From assembly GCF_002803155.1 (NCBI RefSeq), contig NZ_NNBP01000020.1, positions 1 through 64,000 on the forward strand: a DNA stretch of 64,000 bases. Direction: 5' to 3'. A model generated the notes under the pieces. That model ran no database searches, was not told the origin of the DNA, and saw only the letters and a program-made list of their open reading frames with translations. The DNA is from Streptomyces sp. CB02959 (lineage in GTDB: Bacteria; Actinomycetota; Actinomycetes; Streptomycetales; Streptomycetaceae). Every line of letters starts with the position of its first letter. The stretch's first letter is position 1. Positions 33,356 to 43,961 of the stretch are shown here, in pieces. A program made the translations under genes and the position numbers.

Positions 33356-33973
33356 ATGAGCAGCGCATCGCAGCCGCGCCGCGGGAACACCCGCCAGCGC
33401 ATCCAGGACGTAGCCCTGGAGCTGTTCTCCGAACACGGCTACGAGAAGACCTCGCTGCGCGAGATCGCCGAGCGGCTGGACGTCACCAAGGCCGCGCTCT
33501 ACTACCACTTCAAGACCAAGGAAGACATCGTCATCAGCCTCTTCGAGGACCTGTGCAGGCCCATCGACGAGCTGATCGCCTGGGCGCAGGAGCAGCCGCG
33601 CACCTTGGAGACCAAGCAGGAAGTGATCCGGCGGTACCACCAATCGCTGCGCTCCTCCGAGGACCTCTTCCGCTTCATGCAGGAAAACCAGGCCACGGTC
33701 CGTGACCTGACCATCGGCCTGCGCTTCAAGGAGCGGATGCTGACCCTCTACGACCTGCTCAAGGACGACGACGCCGAGCTGGTCGACCAGGTGCGCTGCA
33801 TCACGGCGCTGTTCGCCATGCACGCGGGGATGTTCGCGATGCAGAACGTGACGGGCGACCCCGAGGAGAAGCGCGAAGCCATCCTCAGGGTCGCCACGGA
33901 ACTGGTCACGGCGGCGAACCCGCCGGGCCGCCGGCCAGCCCGGCCGGATTCAGCTCAGACGGCGTCGCCGTGA
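33356..33973 (+). CDS. TetR-family transcriptional regulator
   Basis: 205-aa protein. The N-terminal TetR HTH (about 10-60) reads TRQRIQDVALELFSEHGYEKTSLREIAERLDVTKAALYYHFKTKEDI; the ligand-binding domain follows. ATG 33356 is chosen because AGGAGA lies 6 bases upstream. It is probably the repressor of the divergent MFS pump gene and of itself through the 33173-33244 inverted repeats. Its last 19 bases overlap the 3' end of the convergent M23 peptidase gene. Confidence 0.92.
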   Translation: MSSASQPRRGNTRQRIQDVALELFSEHGYEKTSLREIAERLDVTKAALYYHFKTKEDIVISLFEDLCRPIDELIAWAQEQPRTLETKQEVIRRYHQSLRSSEDLFRFMQENQATVRDLTIGLRFKERMLTLYDLLKDDDAELVDQVRCITALFAMHAGMFAMQNVTGDPEEKREAILRVATELVTAANPPGRRPARPDSAQTASP

Positions 33974-34644
33974 GCCCGCAGGAATCCGGTCGGCTCGATG
34001 CCCGACCCGTAGTTGGGGCCGGTGCGGACCTCGAAGTGCAGGTGCGGGCCGGTGGAGTTGCCGGTGCTGCCGGACAGACCGATCTGCTGGCCGGTGGAGA
34101 CCTGCTGCCCGACCTGGACCTGGATCTGTGACAGGTGCGCGTACTGGGTGTACATGCCGTCGGCGTGCTTGATCACGATCGCGTTGCCGTAGGCCGGACC
34201 GTCACCGCCGCCGTTCGGACCGGCCTTGACGACCGTGCCCGTGTGGACGGCGTGGACCTGGGTGCCGGTCGGCACGACGAAGTCCTGACCGCTGTGCTTG
34301 TGCGCCCAGTGGCTGCCGGGGATGCCGAAGGGCTCGCCGAGGACGTAGTTCTTGACCGGCTTCACCCAGGCGTTGGCCTTCTTGGCCGCGTCCACCTTGG
34401 CCTTCGCCGCGGCCGTCTTGGCGTCCGTGGCCGCCTTGGCCTGCGCGTCGGCCTGCGCCGCGACGGCCTTGCCGACGCCCGAGGTCAGGTGCAGCAGCCC
34501 GGTGTCGGCGGCGGTGGCGACACCGGCGCCCAGCGCGGCGGTGATACCGGCACCGGCGGCCACGACGGCCACCCGGTGCCGCAGCGCGAACTTGCCGTTC
34601 TTCGCGGACTTCTTGGAATTACGTATCGCGGCAAACTTCGACAT
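33955..34644 (-). CDS. secreted M23 peptidase (LytM-type)
   Basis: 229-aa exported protein. A basic start (KFAAIRNSKKSAKNGKFALRHR) and hydrophobic core lead to a signal-peptidase-type ATAAD. An Ala/Lys-rich helical linker (about 60-95) precedes the M23 domain (about 105-229) with zinc-site motifs HSGQDFVVPTG and GPHLHFEVR. Likely function is peptidoglycan cross-bridge cleavage. GGAGG lies 10 bases before ATG 34644. It is convergent with and overlaps tetR. Its upstream region was inspected for a c-di-AMP riboswitch without a convincing match. Confidence 0.92.
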   Translation of the reverse strand: MSKFAAIRNSKKSAKNGKFALRHRVAVVAAGAGITAALGAGVATAADTGLLHLTSGVGKAVAAQADAQAKAATDAKTAAAKAKVDAAKKANAWVKPVKNYVLGEPFGIPGSHWAHKHSGQDFVVPTGTQVHAVHTGTVVKAGPNGGGDGPAYGNAIVIKHADGMYTQYAHLSQIQVQVGQQVSTGQQIGLSGSTGNSTGPHLHFEVRTGPNYGSGIEPTGFLRAHGDAV

Positions 34645-35144
34645 GCGGGTTTTTCCTCCGGGGAGAAGTGAATGGGTTTTCCCGGCTGCGGTCCGGGATT
34701 GCCATTCCTTGGTAACCCGCCTCCGCCCTGGCGCCAAGGCCCCCTTTCTACTACCGGGACCCGTAATAGCAAGGACGCCCGGAAGCGGACTCACACCCAC
34801 CCACAGGCACCCACCAAACCCCCTCCCACCTGCGGCCCCACCCTCCCCGACACCCTTCCCCCCACTCCCTCGAATTCCCCTACCCCCGCTAGTAGGACCA
34901 AAATTCCTGTGCGCCATGTCACGAGAATCCAGAGCCTTCGAGTGACCCGCATTACACAATCCCGGAAGGCAATGTGACCCGCGTTACGAGAAAAGCTGTG
35001 ACCCGCGTTACGCAATTCCTCTTCCCCGGCCACCGGGAAATCCCGAAACGCCTGACCGGCCCCCGCCCACCCCTCTAACCTGATCCGGACAACACCACGG
35101 GCAGCAGCCGGCAGGCAGTACCGGCCAGGGGGAACGGACCGCAC
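34645..35144. promoter_or_regulatory. divergent regulatory region with three GTGACCCGCRTTAC repeats
   Basis: 500 bases between the M23 and NACHT genes, without a gene. The first 160 bases (toward M23) would be a long 5' leader or promoter zone. The middle (34790-34900) is C-rich with few G. Three 14-bp direct repeats, GTGACCCGC(A/G)TTAC, lie at 34942-34955, 34974-34987 and 34998-35011; on the minus strand they read GTAAC-N4-GTCAC, suggesting an activator or repressor array. Confidence 0.55.
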
Positions 35145-38100
35145 ATGGACCCGTCAGCACTGGGCGCGCGGCTCGCGTCCGCCGTCGTCGCACCACTCGT
35201 CAAGAAACTCTTCGTCCAGGACGGACCGGGCGCCGGCCTCGTCGACGCCCCCGTCCGCCTCTCCGCCCTCGTCTCCTTCAAGGGCGAGCGGCGCACCCTC
35301 ACCGACAAGGAGCTGCGCAAACTGGCGGCGGAGCTGGTGCGGCGGGCCGTACGGTCCGCCGGCCCCGGCGAGCGCCCGGTCCCCGAGGACGAGGAGACGG
35401 CCGTCGCCGAAGCCCTGGCCGCCACCCTCGCCGGCCTCGGCACCCTCGACATGGACGACGTACAGGCCGTCGCCCTCGGCCCCACCGCGCTGGCGGAGCG
35501 CCTGACCGCCGCCGTCCCGCACGCGGTCCGCGGACTGTCGCAGGACGCCACGCTCCTCCATCAGACCCTCGTGGACACCGCCTGCCTGCACGTCGTCCAC
35601 TTCTTCAGCCAGCGCTCGACGTTCGTCGCCCGCACGCTGGTGCAGCAGAGCCGCAGCCTGGACGCCCTGATCGCGCGCGTCGACGAGTTCGTCGAACGGC
35701 ACCCGTCGCCCCTCACCGGCGACGTCACCTTCGAGCGGACTTACCTCTCCCACCTCGCCCGCAAGCACGGCCGCCTCACCATCTACGGCATCGACCTGCA
35801 CAACTCCCCGGACCGCTGGCCGCTGGACGCCGCGTACATGAGCCTGCAGGCCACCGGCCCGAGCCGGGCGGAAAGCCCCTTCGAGGAGCTGCCGCCCCGC
35901 GCCCCCGTCCCCGCCGACCAGGCCCTGACCGGCCGTGACCGGGTCCTGCTCCGCGGCGTCGCCGGCTCCGGCAAGAGCACTCTGGTCCAGTGGCTGGCCG
36001 TCTCCTGCACCAAACCCCTCGGCGAAACCGGCCTCCCCCACCTCTACGGCCGCGTCCCCTTCGTCCTCCCCCTCCGCACCCTCACCCGCACCGGCGCCGC
36101 GCTCCCCACCCCGGACCGCTTCCTGGCCGCCGTCGCCTGCCCGGTGTCCGGCGCCCAGCCCGACGGCTGGGCCCACCGCGTGCTCACCTCCGGCCGCGCC
36201 CTCCTCCTCGTCGACGGCCTCGACGAGATCCCCGCACCCGAACGCGAGGCCACCCGCCGCTGGCTCCGCGACCTCCTCGACGCCTTCCCCGGCAACCTCT
36301 GGCTGGTCACCACCCGCCCCTCCGCCGTCCGCGACGACTGGCTCACCCCCGACGGCTTCGACGAACTGACCCTCTCCCCCATGAGCCGCGCCGAGGTCGC
36401 CACCTTCATCGCCCGCTGGCACCGCGCCGCCCCCTCCCCCGACCCCGACGCGCCCGACCTCCTCGCCGCCTACGAGCAGTCGCTGCTGACCGCCGTCCGC
36501 ACCAAACCCGACCTCGGCCGCCTCGCCACCAACCCCCTGATGTGCGGCCTGATCTGCGCCCTCCACCGCGACCGCCGCGGCTACCTCCCGCACGGCCGCA
36601 AGGAGCTCTACGACGCCGCCCTCGGCATGCTGCTCTCCCGCCGCGACCGGGAACGCGACATGCGCGGCCCGGACGGCGTCGAACTCGCCGACGAGCCCCA
36701 GATCCAGCTCCTCCAGCGCCTCGCCTACTGGCTGATCCGCAACGGCCGCACCGAACTCGACCGCGACCGCGCCGAACGCCTCGTCGCCGACGCCCTCCCC
36801 GCCGTCCCCGTCGCCGCCTCCCAGGGCGACGCCCCGACCGTCTTCCGCCACCTCCTCCACCGCAGCGGCCTCCTGCGCGAACCGGCCCCCGGCACCGTCG
36901 ACTTCGTGCACCGCACCTTCCAGGACTACCTGGGCGCCAAGGCCGCCGTGGAGGAGGGCGACTTCGGCCTGCTCGTCCAACACGCCGCGGACTCCCAGTG
37001 GGAGGACGTGATCCGCATGGCGGTCGCCCACGCCCGGCCGCGCGAACGGGCGGAATTCTTACGGGAGTTGATTGCCAAGGGTGACGGAATCAAAGAACCA
37101 GGTGCGCGCCTGCGCGTCCATGTGCTGGCCATGGCGTGCCTGGAGCATGCGACGGAGCTGGACCCTGGCGTGCGTGAGGAGGTCAACGTCCGCGTACGAG
37201 AGATCTTGCCGCCTCGCACCCATGGCGAGTCGACTCTGCTCGCACAGGTTGGGCCGATCGTCCTGGAACTCCTCCCCGGCCCGGACGGCCTGGAGAACGA
37301 CGAGGCGCAAGAGGTGGTGGCCACCGCCGCAGCCATCGGTTCCGACGCGGCACTGGAATGCATCAAGCTCTTTCGCAGCCACCCCGACTTCAATGTCCGG
37401 AATCGTCTGGGCACTCACTGGTCCGCATTCGAAGCCAGCCGCTATGCCGAGGAGATCATCCAGCACATCGGTACAGACGTGACCGTCACCGTCAGCAGCA
37501 CTACCGAACTACGTGCCCTGAAAGCCCTCGGCGGCCGTCCCCGCACGACCGTGAACGGCTCTTTCCCGGCCCAGGAACTTCGCGACGGCCTGCACCTGGC
37601 CCAGCTCACCCATCTCACGCTCACCAACAACCCGGAGATCAGCGATCTCGCGTTCCTCAGGGACTTCCCCGCGCTGAAATCACTCTTCCTCCGGGACTGC
37701 CCCTCTGTGGAAAGCCTCGTCCCGCTCAGGGACCTACGCCTGGACTCGCTAGGCATCAGCGGGGACGTCAGCGTCGTACGCACCCCACGCGGACTCGACG
37801 GCCTCACTCACCTGCATTCCCTGTCCCTCCTCGTGCCGCCCCCACCGGAGGGCTTGAACGCTTTCCCCCTGCATGCCCCGTTGCGGTTCCTCACCCTGGG
37901 TCAACGCATTCGCCCAGACTTCGCTCGCCTCGCGTCCTGGCCACTGCGCAACCTGCAACTACAACGCCTCACGAACGAATTCACCGAGGAGAAATGGCGC
38001 ACCCTCGCCAGCCTCCCCGACCTGAAGTTCTTCTCCTTCGGCCTGGCAGAGGGGGAGACCGCCCTTCGCATCGCTCCTGACCAGGAGCTTCCCCAGGTGG

Positions 38101-38354
38101 AAACCCTCAGTCTCCTCAACATGGGACGCCGCCCCGCCGCGGAATTCGGCGCACTGCTGCGCACCGCTCTCCCGGCTTTCCCCGGCGTCCGCAAGCTCCA
38201 GCTCTACGGCCTGATCGGCGGCCAGGTCGACCTCTCCCCCATAGCCGCCCTCCCCGCCCTCCGGGACCTTGACCTCTCCTACGTCGCCCCAAGCCCCGGC
38301 TTCGCCATCCCCCCACACATCAACCTCACCCTCTTTCCCCGCCCCCGCGCATAA
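35145..38354 (+). CDS. NACHT/STAND NTPase with LRR-like C-terminus
   Basis: 1069 aa. An N-terminal helical NACHT-associated domain (about 1-240) precedes the NACHT NTPase: Walker A GVAGSGKST (271-279), Walker B LLLVDGLDE (353-361), sensor-type WLVTTRP and a winged-helix region ending FVHRTFQDYLGAKAAVE. A helical linker (about 600-800) is followed by LRR-like repeats (LTHLTLTNNPEISDLAFLRDFPALKSLFL and onward). No signal peptide or TM. Bacterial NACHT proteins include proven anti-phage sensors, but this one has no adjacent effector gene. GC drops from about 75% to about 62% near 37050. AGGGGGAA precedes the ATG. Confidence 0.88.
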   Translation: MDPSALGARLASAVVAPLVKKLFVQDGPGAGLVDAPVRLSALVSFKGERRTLTDKELRKLAAELVRRAVRSAGPGERPVPEDEETAVAEALAATLAGLGTLDMDDVQAVALGPTALAERLTAAVPHAVRGLSQDATLLHQTLVDTACLHVVHFFSQRSTFVARTLVQQSRSLDALIARVDEFVERHPSPLTGDVTFERTYLSHLARKHGRLTIYGIDLHNSPDRWPLDAAYMSLQATGPSRAESPFEELPPRAPVPADQALTGRDRVLLRGVAGSGKSTLVQWLAVSCTKPLGETGLPHLYGRVPFVLPLRTLTRTGAALPTPDRFLAAVACPVSGAQPDGWAHRVLTSGRALLLVDGLDEIPAPEREATRRWLRDLLDAFPGNLWLVTTRPSAVRDDWLTPDGFDELTLSPMSRAEVATFIARWHRAAPSPDPDAPDLLAAYEQSLLTAVRTKPDLGRLATNPLMCGLICALHRDRRGYLPHGRKELYDAALGMLLSRRDRERDMRGPDGVELADEPQIQLLQRLAYWLIRNGRTELDRDRAERLVADALPAVPVAASQGDAPTVFRHLLHRSGLLREPAPGTVDFVHRTFQDYLGAKAAVEEGDFGLLVQHAADSQWEDVIRMAVAHARPRERAEFLRELIAKGDGIKEPGARLRVHVLAMACLEHATELDPGVREEVNVRVREILPPRTHGESTLLAQVGPIVLELLPGPDGLENDEAQEVVATAAAIGSDAALECIKLFRSHPDFNVRNRLGTHWSAFEASRYAEEIIQHIGTDVTVTVSSTTELRALKALGGRPRTTVNGSFPAQELRDGLHLAQLTHLTLTNNPEISDLAFLRDFPALKSLFLRDCPSVESLVPLRDLRLDSLGISGDVSVVRTPRGLDGLTHLHSLSLLVPPPPEGLNAFPLHAPLRFLTLGQRIRPDFARLASWPLRNLQLQRLTNEFTEEKWRTLASLPDLKFFSFGLAEGETALRIAPDQELPQVETLSLLNMGRRPAAEFGALLRTALPAFPGVRKLQLYGLIGGQVDLSPIAALPALRDLDLSYVAPSPGFAIPPHINLTLFPRPRA

Positions 38355-38372
38355 GCGAGCCCCCACACAAAA

Positions 38373-38409
38373 CCGCCCCGGAACCGTCGATCGAACGGTT
38401 CCGGGGCGG
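38373..38409. terminator. bidirectional terminator between NACHT gene and clpC
   Basis: Perfect 15-bp stem CCGCCCCGGAACCGT (38373-38387) with ACGGTTCCGGGGCGG (38395-38409), 7-base loop, between convergent genes. Confidence 0.85.
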
Positions 38410-38429
38410 CTGCGTATCTCGGATACGGA

Positions 38430-40955
<2,526 letters not shown>

Positions 40956-41431
40956 CGTTAATCGCTCCTCAGAGCGGTCAGGCAGTTAGGGGTCGGTCCC
41001 CTCCCTGTCCTTCCGCATGCTAGTCCCGCAGGGCGGGACAGCTCATTCCAACTGCCGACACCCGTCCGGATCACCCCGCTCCGACGGGGAAATTTACTGC
41101 CGAACAGCTGACATCTGCTCCAACTCGATGGTGCGAGACGATGTTCCCGCAGGCCAGGCATATACGCATGCCGCCACTACGCCCGTGGCGAACGCGGCCT
41201 TCGCCGACACACCGTCCGCCGCCGGCCAAAAGCGGCGACAAACTGCCGAGCCCGCCGGTCACAGCGTCTCTTCCCACTGAGACTTTCTTACCCGCTGCCA
41301 CTGACACTCCATGCGGCGTGGGTGTTTTCCCTCCGCTACGGGCGAACACCCACACACCCCACCGTGCTTCCACGCCCCCCTCCGCAACACACGGAGCGCA
41401 ACTGGCTATATACGCAACGTAACCTTCGCCG
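40956..41431. other. 476-base intergenic region upstream of clpC, lower GC
   Basis: No gene is supported. It holds the clpC promoter region, a perfect GGCGAA-N7-TTCGCC inverted repeat (41187-41205), and a 9-bp hairpin GTGGGTGTT (41318-41326) with AACACCCAC (41345-41353). It is less GC-rich than its surroundings, with GCATATACGCATGC-type stretches. A 32-codon minus-strand frame (41071-41169, begins MRICLACGNIVSHH) is noted but not called. Confidence 0.5.
41420..41425 (+). promoter_or_regulatory. -10 box of a leaderless promoter (SCO3374-family gene)
   Basis: TAACCT followed by 6 bases and ATG 41432; no Shine-Dalgarno. Confidence 0.45.
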
Positions 41432-42133
41432 ATGCCGGTAGTTGCACCGGACATGGCCCGCGCGCTTCCGCGACCCCACTCCCCCCGCTCCACCGTCTGC
41501 CGGTGGTACGAGGAGGAGCTGGGCTGGCCGACGACCGGCACGGAGCCGCTGGAGCTGCTCACGGGGGTGCGCTTCGACGTCCTGGAGATGCCCGCCGACG
41601 CGGGCGGCGCCGTACTGAAGCGGGTGGCGCACACCGGCCCGGTCGCGCTGCTGCGGCCCGGACGGGGCGGGAAGACGGCGCAGGATCGACCGAAACTGCT
41701 CCTGCTCATCGCGCCCGGCGGCGCGGAGGAGCTGCCGGAAATCCTGGAATGGCTGGAGTGGGGCACCCTTGCGGCGGATCTCACCGCGCGTGGGGCCGGG
41801 GGGCGGATGCCCGCGCCGGCGCTCCCCTCACAGGGCCGCGCATCAGGCGGCTGCGGCGCGCGGGAGGCCGCGGGGTGGGTGCGGCCTCCCCGGCCCGGGT
41901 ACGAGGCGGAGGATTCCCTGCCCACCACGGGGATCGGGACAGGAATCGGGGACGTTGGGGGCGCCCCCGACCTCGTACGGCTCGTGAGCACGGCGGCAAC
42001 GGAGTGCCACCGGGCCCGGTTGGTGCGTGCTCGTAATGGCCAATCGGATCGCGCGTACGGCGATCAGCCGTTGGCCTTCTCGAATGCCTCACGAATGTCG
42101 GCGGGGACACGGCCACGGTCATTCACGTTGTAG
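41432..42133 (+). CDS. SCO3374-family protein of unknown function
   Basis: 233-aa soluble protein. The pattern VCRWYEEELGWPTTG, LLTGVRFDVLEMPADAGGAVLKRV, LPEILEWLEWGTLAADL, WVRPPRPGYE and APDLVRLVSTAATECHRARL matches what I recall of the streptomycete SCO3374 family, distantly like the N-terminal part of bifunctional primase/polymerase proteins. The start may be ATG 41432 (after a -10 box) or ATG 41453. The last about 22 residues, after QPLAFS, read across the 3' end of the convergent lsr2 gene (70-base overlap), so they are probably a recent extension. Confidence 0.75.
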   Translation: MPVVAPDMARALPRPHSPRSTVCRWYEEELGWPTTGTEPLELLTGVRFDVLEMPADAGGAVLKRVAHTGPVALLRPGRGGKTAQDRPKLLLLIAPGGAEELPEILEWLEWGTLAADLTARGAGGRMPAPALPSQGRASGGCGAREAAGWVRPPRPGYEAEDSLPTTGIGTGIGDVGGAPDLVRLVSTAATECHRARLVRARNGQSDRAYGDQPLAFSNASRMSAGTRPRSFTL

Positions 42134-42396
42134 CCGTTCTCCTTCGCCCAGGCGCGGATCTTCGCGGTGTCCGGAGAGCCGGCAGCCGCCGCACGGGTCT
42201 TGCCGCGACCACCGGAACGGCCACCGGTCTTGCGGCCGGCCTTCACGAAGTCGGCCAGCGACTCGCGCAGCTTGTCCGCGTTGGCGTCGGAGAGGTCGAT
42301 CTCGTAGGACTTACCGTCGAGAGCGAACGTCACGGTCTCGTTGGCCTCGCCGCCGTCGAGGTCGTCGACAAGAAGAACCTGAACCTTCTGTGCCAC
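42064..42396 (-). CDS. lsr2: nucleoid-associated xenogeneic silencer Lsr2
   Basis: 110-aa H-NS-like protein. The N-terminal dimerisation domain (AQKVQVLLVDDLDGGEANETVTFALDGKSYEIDLS) and the C-terminal DNA-binding domain carry the minor-groove motif RGR in NVNDRGRVPADIREAF, with a Gly/Arg/Lys-rich linker between. It binds AT-rich DNA and silences acquired genes. GTG 42396 has AGGGAA 6 bases upstream. Its own promoter region (42400-42480) is conspicuously AT-rich for this genome and contains AACCCT-N5-AGGGTT (42462-42478), suggesting autoregulation. Confidence 0.97.
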   Translation of the reverse strand: MAQKVQVLLVDDLDGGEANETVTFALDGKSYEIDLSDANADKLRESLADFVKAGRKTGGRSGGRGKTRAAAAGSPDTAKIRAWAKENGYNVNDRGRVPADIREAFEKANG

Positions 42397-42554
42397 CAGG
42401 ATTCCCTTTCATCGAATGTGGATTACGACGGAAAGCAAACCGCTTTTCCGGGAAAAACACAAACCCTTGGGTAGGGTTCACTTGCCCACCGGCCGGGGAA
42501 CGCATGCTTCCGTAGCCATGAGATAGGGGAGCGATTCGGACATAGAACGCTGGA

Positions 42555-43073
42555 TCACAGGTGCAGAAGCATGCGACTGTTGCCCAGGGTGTTGGGCTTC
42601 ACTCGTTCGAGGCCGAGGAACTCCGCAACGCCCTCGTCATAGGAACGCAGCAGTTCGCTGTAGACATCGCCGTCTACGGGAGTCTCGCCGATCTCCACGA
42701 AGCCGTGCTTGGCGAAGAAGTCGACTTCGAAGGTGAGGCAGAAAATTCGCCGCACTCCCAGCCACCGGGCAGTGGCCAGCAACTTGTCCAGGACTTGGTG
42801 GCCGACACCGGTACCCCGCTGCGTCCGGTCCACCGCCAGGGTGCGGACCTCCGCCAGGTCTTCCCACATGACGTGCAGTGCGCCGCAGCCGACGACCTCG
42901 GCGTCTTCGTCCCGCTCGGCCACCCAGAACTCCTGGATGTCCTCGTAAAGCGTGACGGTGGCTTTGTCGAGCAGGATCCCGTCGCGCGAGTAGGCGTCGA
43001 TGAGGCGGCGCACGGCCGGTACATCGCTGGTCCGGGCACGGCGGACGGTGAGCCCTTTTGAATGCGCTGGCAT
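42555..43073 (-). CDS. amino-acid N-acetyltransferase (ArgA-like GNAT)
   Basis: 172-aa GNAT-fold protein similar to M. tuberculosis Rv2747, a stand-alone glutamate N-acetyltransferase for arginine synthesis. Typical segments are VRRARTSDVPAVRRLIDAY, FWVAERDEDAEVVGCGALHVMWEDLAEVRTLAV, the acetyl-CoA loop RTQRGTGVGHQVLDKLL, and IFCLTFEVDFFAKHGFVEI. ATG 43073 has no ribosome site but follows TAGCGT by 6 bases, so it is probably leaderless; that -10 box contains the stop codon of the upstream BlaI-like gene. It can be on its own transcript. Confidence 0.87.
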   Translation of the reverse strand: MPAHSKGLTVRRARTSDVPAVRRLIDAYSRDGILLDKATVTLYEDIQEFWVAERDEDAEVVGCGALHVMWEDLAEVRTLAVDRTQRGTGVGHQVLDKLLATARWLGVRRIFCLTFEVDFFAKHGFVEIGETPVDGDVYSELLRSYDEGVAEFLGLERVKPNTLGNSRMLLHL

Positions 43074-43079
43074 GCCCGG

Positions 43080-43085
43080 ACGCTA
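43080..43085 (-). promoter_or_regulatory. -10 box overlapping the BlaI stop codon (ArgA-like gene)
   Basis: TAGCGT, 6 bases before ATG 43073. Its TAG (43083-43085) is also the stop codon of the upstream BlaI-like gene. Confidence 0.5.
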
Positions 43086-43589
43086 TCGCCCCTTGCCGCC
43101 GCGCCCCGCTCCGGGTTCATCTCCTTCGCCGGCCGGCGCTTCATCCGCGGCTTGCGGCTCTTCTTCCCGGGCCTGTTCCCCCGAGTGTTCCGGGGCCGCC
43201 ACCCGTTCTTGCTCGGCTTCGGGCCGATCGTCGACCTGCACCATCCGTACGGCATCGCGGAGTGCATGCCGTTGTTCCGGCGACATCATGCCGAAGAACG
43301 CCACTAGTGCGGCCGCGGGGTTGTCACTGGCGGACCACGCTTCGTTCATCAGTGCGGCCGAGTAGGCGGCGCGAGTGGAGACCGCCTCATATCGATAGGC
43401 GCGACCTTCGGCTTCGCGGCGCACCCAGCCCTTCTGATGCAGGTTGTCCAATACGGTCATGACCGTGGTGTAGGCGATCGACCGTTCCTTCTGGAGATCC
43501 TCCAGAACTTCTCGAACGGTGACTGGGCGGTTCCACTCCCAGACCCGCGTCATCACCGCGTCTTCCAGATCACCCAAGCGTCTCGGCAC
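43083..43589 (-). CDS. BlaI/MecI-family transcriptional regulator
   Basis: 168-aa winged-helix protein: RRLGDLEDAVMTRVWEWNRPVTVREVLEDLQKERSIAYTTVMTVLDNLHQKGWVRREAEGRAYRYEAV is the Penicillinase_R fold (residues about 3-70). The C-terminal about 50 residues are acidic then Gly-rich and look disordered. The start is GTG 43589, 6 bases after TATTCT. No BlaR-type sensor protease gene adjoins it. Ten bases separate it from the ArgA-like gene. Confidence 0.88.
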   Translation of the reverse strand: MPRRLGDLEDAVMTRVWEWNRPVTVREVLEDLQKERSIAYTTVMTVLDNLHQKGWVRREAEGRAYRYEAVSTRAAYSAALMNEAWSASDNPAAALVAFFGMMSPEQRHALRDAVRMVQVDDRPEAEQERVAAPEHSGEQAREEEPQAADEAPAGEGDEPGAGRGGKGR

Positions 43590-43595
43590 ACAAGA

Positions 43596-43601
43596 AGAAT
43601 A
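43596..43601 (-). promoter_or_regulatory. -10 box of a leaderless promoter (BlaI-like gene)
   Basis: TATTCT on the minus strand, close to the consensus, 6 bases before GTG 43589. Confidence 0.6.
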
Positions 43602-43656
43602 GTGGGAGATGTCGCGAATGCCGGTTGATCTCGTTGCGTTTGGTCCGGAAAAAGGA

Positions 43657-43691
43657 AGTACGGCCCGGGACGGTCAATCCGGGGCCGTACT
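43657..43691 (-). terminator. terminator after the 59-aa membrane protein gene
   Basis: 10-bp stem AGTACGGCCC (43657-43666) with GGGCCGTACT (43682-43691), loop of 15, 31 bases beyond the stop codon. Confidence 0.65.
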
Positions 43692-43722
43692 GAGCGGGCG
43701 ATCCGCAGGAAATGGCGGCGGT

Positions 43723-43902
43723 TCAGGCGCCGAACGCCTTGGGCTCCTGCCCGGCGGCCTCGGCACGGGCGAACGCCTCGTCGACGGCCGCGTCCTCCTT
43801 CGACTTGTTCTGACCGCCCTGACTCTTGATCATCGTGACGATCAGGCAGGTGAAGGCGACGGCCATCACTACGGGCGGGAGCAGCGCGGCGACGTAATCC
43901 AT
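43723..43902 (-). CDS. 59-aa single-pass membrane protein
   Basis: Short protein with one membrane helix (VAALLPPVVMAVAFTCLIVTMI, residues 4-25) and a charged cytosolic tail (KSQGGQNKSKEDAAVDEAFARAEAAG). ATG 43902 has an excellent ribosome site, GAAGGAGG, 8 bases upstream; a longer frame upstream is ignored for that reason. No function is known; similar short proteins occur at this locus in other streptomycetes from memory. It lies 59 bases downstream of a hypothetical gene on the same strand. Confidence 0.75.
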   Translation of the reverse strand: MDYVAALLPPVVMAVAFTCLIVTMIKSQGGQNKSKEDAAVDEAFARAEAAGQEPKAFGA

Positions 43903-43961
43903 GGCATGGGCCTCCTTCAAGGCGTTAGCCCGCGACAGTACCCAGCCAGAGTACGCAGCGC

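Noticed and set aside
34645..34790. ydaO-type c-di-AMP riboswitch upstream of the M23 peptidase
   Set aside because: Such riboswitches do precede wall hydrolase genes in actinobacteria and disA is nearby, but the conserved aptamer segments (GGGGAACC-like and the terminal AGCTAACC-like element) could not be found. A covariance-model search would settle it.
41071..41169. 32-codon minus-strand ORF (MRICLACGNIVSHH start) in the clpC upstream region
   Set aside because: It has one CxxC motif but no convincing ribosome site and is very short; conservation would be needed to call it.
40956..41205. ClgR operator upstream of clpC
   Set aside because: The only palindrome seen, GGCGAA-N7-TTCGCC at 41187-41205, has the half-sites in the opposite order from the GTTCGC...GCGAAC type and lies over 230 bases from the start.
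41311..42036. Other plus-strand frames overlapping the SCO3374-family gene
   Set aside because: They are alternative-frame shadows; only the 41432-42133 frame shows family-like sequence.
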